Origin: Eucalyptus grandis | Taxonomy: Eukaryota > Streptophyta > Magnoliopsida > Myrtales > Myrtaceae | NCBI RefSeq assembly: GCF_016545825.1 | Contig: NC_052614.1 | Location: 63,338,528 to 63,402,527 of the forward strand | Direction: 5' to 3' | Length of the DNA: 64,000 nt | In this document: positions 58,434 to 64,000 of the stretch, in pieces | Numbering within the stretch: the first letter of the stretch is position 1 | How the letters are laid out: every line of letters starts with the position of its first letter | The notes under the pieces: generated by a model | The model's input: only the letters and a program-made list of their open reading frames with translations | Database searches by the model: none | Told to the model about the DNA's origin: nothing | Program-made: the position numbers and the translations under genes

Positions 58434-61140
58434 ATGGATAGTGGATGCTCAAGACATATGACGGGAGATTCAAATTGCTTCATAAAGCTCATTCAAGTAA
58501 AATGGTGGAAAGTCTCTTTTGGAGGAAACAACAAAGGAAGAATTGTGGGATTGAACTATAAAAATTGGAAACCTCACAATCAGCAATGTTTCCTTAGTGA
58601 AAAGGACTCAACTACATCCGCTGATGTGGATCATTTGTGCGATACCGGTTTCAAAATCAACTTTCAAGAATGAACATGTTCGGGAACCAGTAAAAGATTC
58701 TACTCGGTCATTCATGGGTCGAAGACATGGAAATATCTATCTCTTGGACGTGAAACCAAATGAATCGCAATGTCTAATCTCTCAATTCAAGACGAAGCGA
58801 ACTTATGGCACAGAAAACTTGGGCACATCAATATGAAGCAAATAGCCAAAATTTTTAGCAAGAAGCTAGTTCGTGGTCTACCCAATCTCTCATACCAAAA
58901 GTCTGATCTTTGTACACCATGTGTATTGGAAAGCGGTAAAAAAATTCCTTTAAACCAATAAATCAAGTTTCTACTAATCGTGGTACTGCAGCTTACGCAT
59001 ATGGATCTCTTTGGACCAACCAGAACTCGGAAGCGTGGAGGTAAGAAATGTGCATAGTAATTGTGAATGACTACTCACGATTTACTTGGGTATATTTCAC
59101 GACAAGTAAGTTTGAAACATTTTCTTACTTTGAAAAGTTTGCTAAAAGATTCAAAATGAAAAAGGCTATGTTATTTCAAGTATAAGAGCAGACCATGGAG
59201 ATGAATTTGAACATCAAGATTTTACAAAATTCTGTGATGAATCGGCTTTCGGCATGTGTTCTCCTCTCCATATACTCCAAAGCAAAGCGAATTTGTGGAA
59301 AGAAAGAATAGGTCACTTCAAGAAATGGCTAGAACACTTTTAATTGAAAGTAACATCTCTTCACGTTTTTTGGGCTCAAGTAGTTTCTACAACATGTTAT
59401 ATTATTAATAGAGTTTTCTAAAACCAATTATGGAAAAAACCCCTATGAGTTATTCAAAAAAGAAAGCCTATTGTTTCATATTTTCATGTGTTTGGATGTA
59501 AATGTTTATATTGAAAAAAATGCAAATGATTGAGTTGGCAAGTTTGAAGAAAATTAGACGAAGGCATCTTCCTTGGATATTCTACCTCAGCAAAGCCTCT
59601 GAGAGTCTACAACAAGAAGTCTCTGTGGAGAATCAATGAATGTCAAATTCCAAGATTCTATGCAAATGAATTTATTCGGACTCATCTTGAAGAATCTCGA
59701 ACTTTGCTCCAGACTCTACAAAGTCTAAATCTCAAGAAGTACTCAGAGGCTTTGAAAGACCAGCATCAAATGATTGTTGAAGATTCAAATGAAAGTAATC
59801 ATCAACACGACAAATCAACCAAGAATCAGAAGCATAAGTCCGGTCATCCCAAAGATCTCATTATAAGCGACATTAATGAAGGAATTCGCACAAGATCCAA
59901 AAAGGTGCGAAGAGTCTGGGAGTCTTGTGGCTCTTATTTTTGAAATATAACTTAAAAGCATAGAAGCTTTATCGATGAAAGCCGGATTGAAGCTATGCAA
60001 GAAAGAACTCGAGGGCAACCAATTATTAATGATGTCTTGGAATTGACTCCTAAACCGAAAAGGTAAATCTATGTGGAGCTAAATGGGTTTCGGGGAACAA
60101 GATGGACGAGAAAGGAAAGGTCGTAAGAAACAAAGCAAGACTCGTGGCCAAAGATATACGCAAGAAAAGGGATGAACTATGATGAGACTTACGCACTAGT
60201 AGTGAGGTTAGAAGCAATTAGATTATTACTTGCTTTTGCTTGTTATAAAAATTTCCAGGTTATTCCAAATGGATGTCAAAAGTAACTTTCCTAATTATCC
60301 ATGAGGAAGTCTATGTGAAACGACCACTTGGGTTTGAAGACCCAGGAAACCAGACTGATGTTCCAGATGAAAAAGGCCTTATATGGTTTAAAGCAAGGCA
60401 CCTCGAGCTTGAGTACGACGGCCGAGTAATTTTTAATTCAAAAATGGCTTTATCAAAAGGATGAATTTGAAATGAGCATGATAGGTGAACTAACCTTCTT
60501 TCTTGGACTTCAAGTGAAACAATTGAAGGAAGGAACCTTTATTCATAAAGAAAAATATGCTAATGATCTTGTCAAAAAGTTTGAGCTGAAAAATTGCAAA
60601 AGACCCGATATACCAATGTCAAGCTCTTTTGAAGATAAACAAAGATGAAGGAGGAAAGAAAGTTGACCAGAAGCTATACCGGAGTATCATTGGTTCACTT
60701 TTTATCTTCTGTTTCTAGGACTTGACATTTTATTTAGTGTTTGCATTTGTGCCAGATTTCAAGCAGACTCTAAAGAATCTCATCTAAGTGCTGCAAAACA
60801 TATTATCAAATACATTGCATCAACTCAAGCCTTGATCTCGTATCTAAAAGGAGACTTTACTCTTCTGGATACACTCAGACGCAGATCTAATGGACGTTAT
60901 AGAATGACAGAAAGAAGACTGCGACTTGTCAACTACTCGTGCTGTGACAATGTCTTGGTTTTCAAGCAGTTGAAAATGACAAATTGGCTCTTTCTACAAA
61001 GACAAGTGGAGTAATGTAGGTTTGAAGTTGTTGTTCACAAATTTTCGTGGATAAAACAACAAATAAGAGACTTTGGAATTGAAGATTCATGCATGCACAA
61101 CCGTGACAACACTACGCAATCAATTTCACCAAAGAATCCA
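58434..61140 (+). pseudogene. Copia pol remnant, second copy
   Basis: Protease DSGCSRHMTGDSN is at 58437-58475. The pre-integrase part has LWHRKLGHINMKQIAKI and LCTPCVLESGKK (58800-58940). Integrase keeps NDYSRFTWVYF, IRADHGDEFEHQDF and VERKNRSLQEMAR (59065-59335). RT keeps QMDVKS (about 60267) and the downstream GELTFFLGLQVKQ (about 60480-60525), joined at 60451-60465 across the same gap seen in the first copy. RNase H is partly readable near 60950-61140. Confidence 0.85.
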
Positions 61141-61689
61141 ATTCTTCATTCAAGCAGTTGAAACATATGAGATTCCGACATCCATTAGAGATCATCTTCG
61201 TAACGGAGGTTTCATCTGGGCCACACTCCAAAGAACCAACCGCTGGAGTATTTACAAAGCCTTTGGAGAAAAACTCAATTTGAAGTTATTCGTACTCAGA
61301 CTCAACATCTTGAGGTTTGAAAAGTAAGTCTAGAGTCTTTAGATTGCTCGGACAATCAAGATCTTTGATTGTAAGTTATTTTATTCTCTCTCGATTAAAT
61401 CTTGAAAAGGCACGATCATCTGGGTCCATAATTGATTTTTTTGCTACTTAATTTCCGTGATTAGTGCAATCTTTTCTTTTCGAAAATGGAGTTAATTTTT
61501 AAATGGCAAATATCTAATTTTGAAAAGTGCGCTTATTTTTTAAATGGCATTTTTTTACTTTCCATTACGACGTTTTATGCCTCTCTTCGATCGACCTATA
61601 TTGTGAGTTCCTCTCCGTTTAACTCAAAAACCTTAAAAAGCATCGATCTTCCACCTCCATCTTCTTCTCTTGTTTAATCTTCAAAAATC

Positions 61690-63530
61690 TGTCATCTTTC
61701 TTGGGAAAAATCAGATCTTTTCAAAGACAAATGTCTTCGAGGATCGCGAATGTGGACCGCAGCTAAATGCGTGAAGGGCCTACGCACTGATCTCACCGAG
61801 GAAGAAAGTTTCCTACGTAGGTAGAGCCCACAACATTTCAGCATCCATCTTCTCCATCTAGACCACATAATGTTGCTCATCAAGAAGAAGAAGAAATAAT
61901 CGAAGATGCAGAGAACCCGTAAGAACTCTTAAGCCCTCTTTACCTATAAGCTTTATCGTGCTTTGAAAAGGGGTGGAACTCCTTTGAACTACATTGATGA
62001 ATTTCTGAAAGACAAAGGGTTCAAAAATGAAACCTTCTTTTTACGCACAATGGAACGGTTTGGGAATTGCTCCTCTTTGGTCATGTGAAGAGGCAATGAC
62101 AAACATTCCAATCGATCACGTGTTGGAGGGCTAAATCAGCCAGATGGGAATGATGATGACAAGCTGTATAGTTAGTTTCAACCGAGAATGGGTGTGCGTA
62201 GTAAAAATTCAGGGCAAAAGGAGGAGACTTGTTTCGATCGGAGGATCACAAGCATCTATACTCTAAGTTGTTGAAGCGTGGGGTCATAAACCTAGAAGTG
62301 TGGATTTTGATTTCCTTGATGCTATGAACATTAATTTAAGGGAAAAATTCAGTCTTTCAACTTGAACGGTTATCTGAATCTGAAGTCTGTCGAACTCACT
62401 CGCATATTTCTATTCGAATCTCGCTTCTTGATGTGAATAGATTCTCTTTTTAGTGTCCGAGATCAGACCATGTGGTATGCAAATATGTTGGTTGATGATT
62501 GGGGTTGATAGAGAAGATATCAACCTTTTCAATGTCTCGTTGCTCGACCCTTTCACGTTGGAACTGTTGAGATAGAAGGACGAGGGAAAGGTTTCCTACT
62601 CAGAATGATGCGTTCAACAATTAGGGCTTCACAAGATTGTGATCAATGCCTCGGGCGAGAATCTCTCAAAATGATGTTTCAAACTCAAAGGCAAAGCTAA
62701 TGTATGCCATCAATCGGAAAAAAGTTCTATCTTCTCACTATTATATTCCACATGTATAGAGCATCAGTGAAGGACAAGGGTCAACTTCTACCCAGCTCTG
62801 TTTAAAGAGATTATTAAGACATTTGAATGTTCAGCCTCTCGATTCTCCGTGTTCAGTCCTGCCATCAAATGGTAGTGGGACTGAAAAATGGTGTCTAAAT
62901 GCGTGCGGGCGGAACTCAACAAGGCGTTGGAGAAAATTCAAGGAGAAACCCCCGTCAAATCTCATCAAATCTCTTCAATGGCAAAAGAAAAGGGAAGGAG
63001 CCCATGGTTTCCATCCAAGAAGAAGAGCTCTCATTGTTAGTGAAGAAGATGAGGAAGACATCACCATTACTTTGCAATGGCATTGAAGAACTGAAGTTGT
63101 TGTTAGAATCAACGAATGACAAGAGAGCACTCAACAGAGGCTGAGAAAGAGAAGATTTGGAAGCGAAAAGAAAAGAAATAAGATAGAGAAGGTCAAGAAA
63201 GAAATGCGAGGGAGGAAAGAATTGAAGAAAGAAGAGGAAGAGGAGATCAAGAGGAAGGAGAGCATGAGGAACATTCTTCTCCACCAAAACAGGGGAAATC
63301 ATGAGAAAGAGGAATGTCCTCATATCTTGCTACCAAATGAAGAAGCGGCCGCTTCCAATGTATCCGAAGAGACATTTATGCTTCTCAATTGCGAGGAGGG
63401 ACATGATGTTTCATCACCCAATCTGCGTGGCCTAAGCCTTTGTTGCCATCGTCCGCCTTTTCCCATCGTGATGCGGCTCAATGATTTAGACCGATAATTC
63501 AGCATTTTCGCAGACTATCTTAATGTTCTC
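61690..63530 (+). pseudogene. Extra 3' coding region, second copy
   Basis: Counterpart of 33223-35223. Readable pieces include ALKRGGTPLNYIDEFLKDKG (about 61960-62020), SLLVKKMRK-like basic parts and the acidic, Lys/Glu-rich stretch near 63140-63290. Many frameshifts. Confidence 0.7.
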
Positions 63531-63791
63531 CTAGAAATGCGGGTCGATATATGCCTGCTCTAGGAATGTACGAAATTTGCAGAATGCAAGTCAGAAACTT
63601 CTTCGGGTTCTTTGAATGATCGATTCAAGCCCCCTTGCTTTTCAGATTCAAGCAAATGCTAAAAGTGAAGATGTGTGACTCATTTGAAGGAAGATTTGAC
63701 AAGGCTGGAAGGCATTGTCTAGTCAATGGAGATTTCAGCTTGTTCGTATTCCCAAGCATTCTTGATTCCATCTCAACCTTTTTATGATGAC

Positions 63792-63805
63792 AAAAGGGGG
63801 AGAGA
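63792..63805 (+). other. Polypurine tract, second Sirevirus-like copy
   Basis: AAAAGGGGGAGAGA after TTTATGATGAC, the usual Sirevirus context. Confidence 0.75.
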
Positions 63806-64000
63806 TGTGATTTGAACTTTGAACCTTGAACTTTTTGAACTTGAACTTTTAATTTGTTTTGATGTTTAACTTGACTTTTGTGTCCGGATGTGTTTGGATT
63901 GGGATTTTCGATTGACTTTTATATTAAATACTATTGATATCTTATGGATGTCTTACTTATATACAAGACTAACCTATTTTCTGTGGTTGCAGATTCTAGT

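Larger units (their letters stand above)
55743..64000 (+). mobile_element. Sirevirus-like Copia element, second copy (runs off window)
   Basis: Same family and domain order as 32622-41115 but in plus orientation: LTR, primer site, gag, pol, extra 3' coding region and polypurine tract. The 3' LTR is not reached. It keeps the 3' segment that the other copy has lost, and shares the RT deletion. Coding parts have more frameshifts than the other copy. Confidence 0.92.

Overview
This window reads as nuclear DNA of a flowering plant, probably a woody eudicot. It is AT-rich, has few genes, and is filled with plant-type retrotransposons (Ty1/Copia including the Sirevirus lineage, and Ty3/Gypsy), hAT elements and solo LTRs. 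I cannot name the species. Only one host gene looks close to intact. It is a single-exon gene for a secreted Pro/Lys/His/Glu-rich repeat protein (gene A, 11833-12799).

Gene A belongs to a small local family. A second copy (gene B) has been cut into three pieces (19547-19575, 32490-32621, 41116-41525) by two LTR retrotransposons, each flanked by an exact 5-bp target duplication. A third, truncated copy (D, 47783-48017) is on the minus strand, with a short inverted coding fragment beside its promoter (48118-48169). The best-preserved promoters share a TATA box and two TGACG/TGACA half-sites spaced 12 bp start to start, the geometry of an as-1/TGA-bZIP element. A longer flanking module carrying GGGCAGTGACGTCA or a close variant occurs four times (about 2050, 10884, 14341, 17232), so the left third of the window looks like decayed tandem duplications of one gene-plus-promoter unit.

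Layout: 1-2555, duplicated module with a 972-bp fold-back transposon. 2556-4050, minus-strand Copia 3' end broken by a small hAT element. 4055-5640, LTR-like sequence and Copia gag. 6052-6876, LTR-like repeat, with a relative at 54414-55165. 7221-10221, 3.0-kb solo LTR with 5-bp target duplication, with an inverted relative at 49631-52341. 10780-12860, module and gene A. 13590-17290, further modules. 19435-41525, gene B and its insertions. 46478-47224, Copia-like solo LTR with exact target duplication. 47783-48169, gene D remnants. 55743 to the end, a second Sirevirus-like element of the same family as 32622-41115, in the opposite orientation and running off the window.

The main element in gene B (19576-32489) is a Ty3/Gypsy retrotransposon with LTRs of about 3 kb. 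Its 5' LTR is itself split by a 2.9-kb hAT element (20820-23763) that carries a decayed, intron-containing piece of a plant PP2C phosphatase gene. The two Sirevirus-like copies share a deletion that removes the part of reverse transcriptase holding the catalytic YxDD motif.

Several breaks in the gene A family are one missing C in a run of C, so assembly error must be excluded before calling A a pseudogene. Coordinates of LTR ends with target duplications are exact; domain limits inside decayed elements are approximate.
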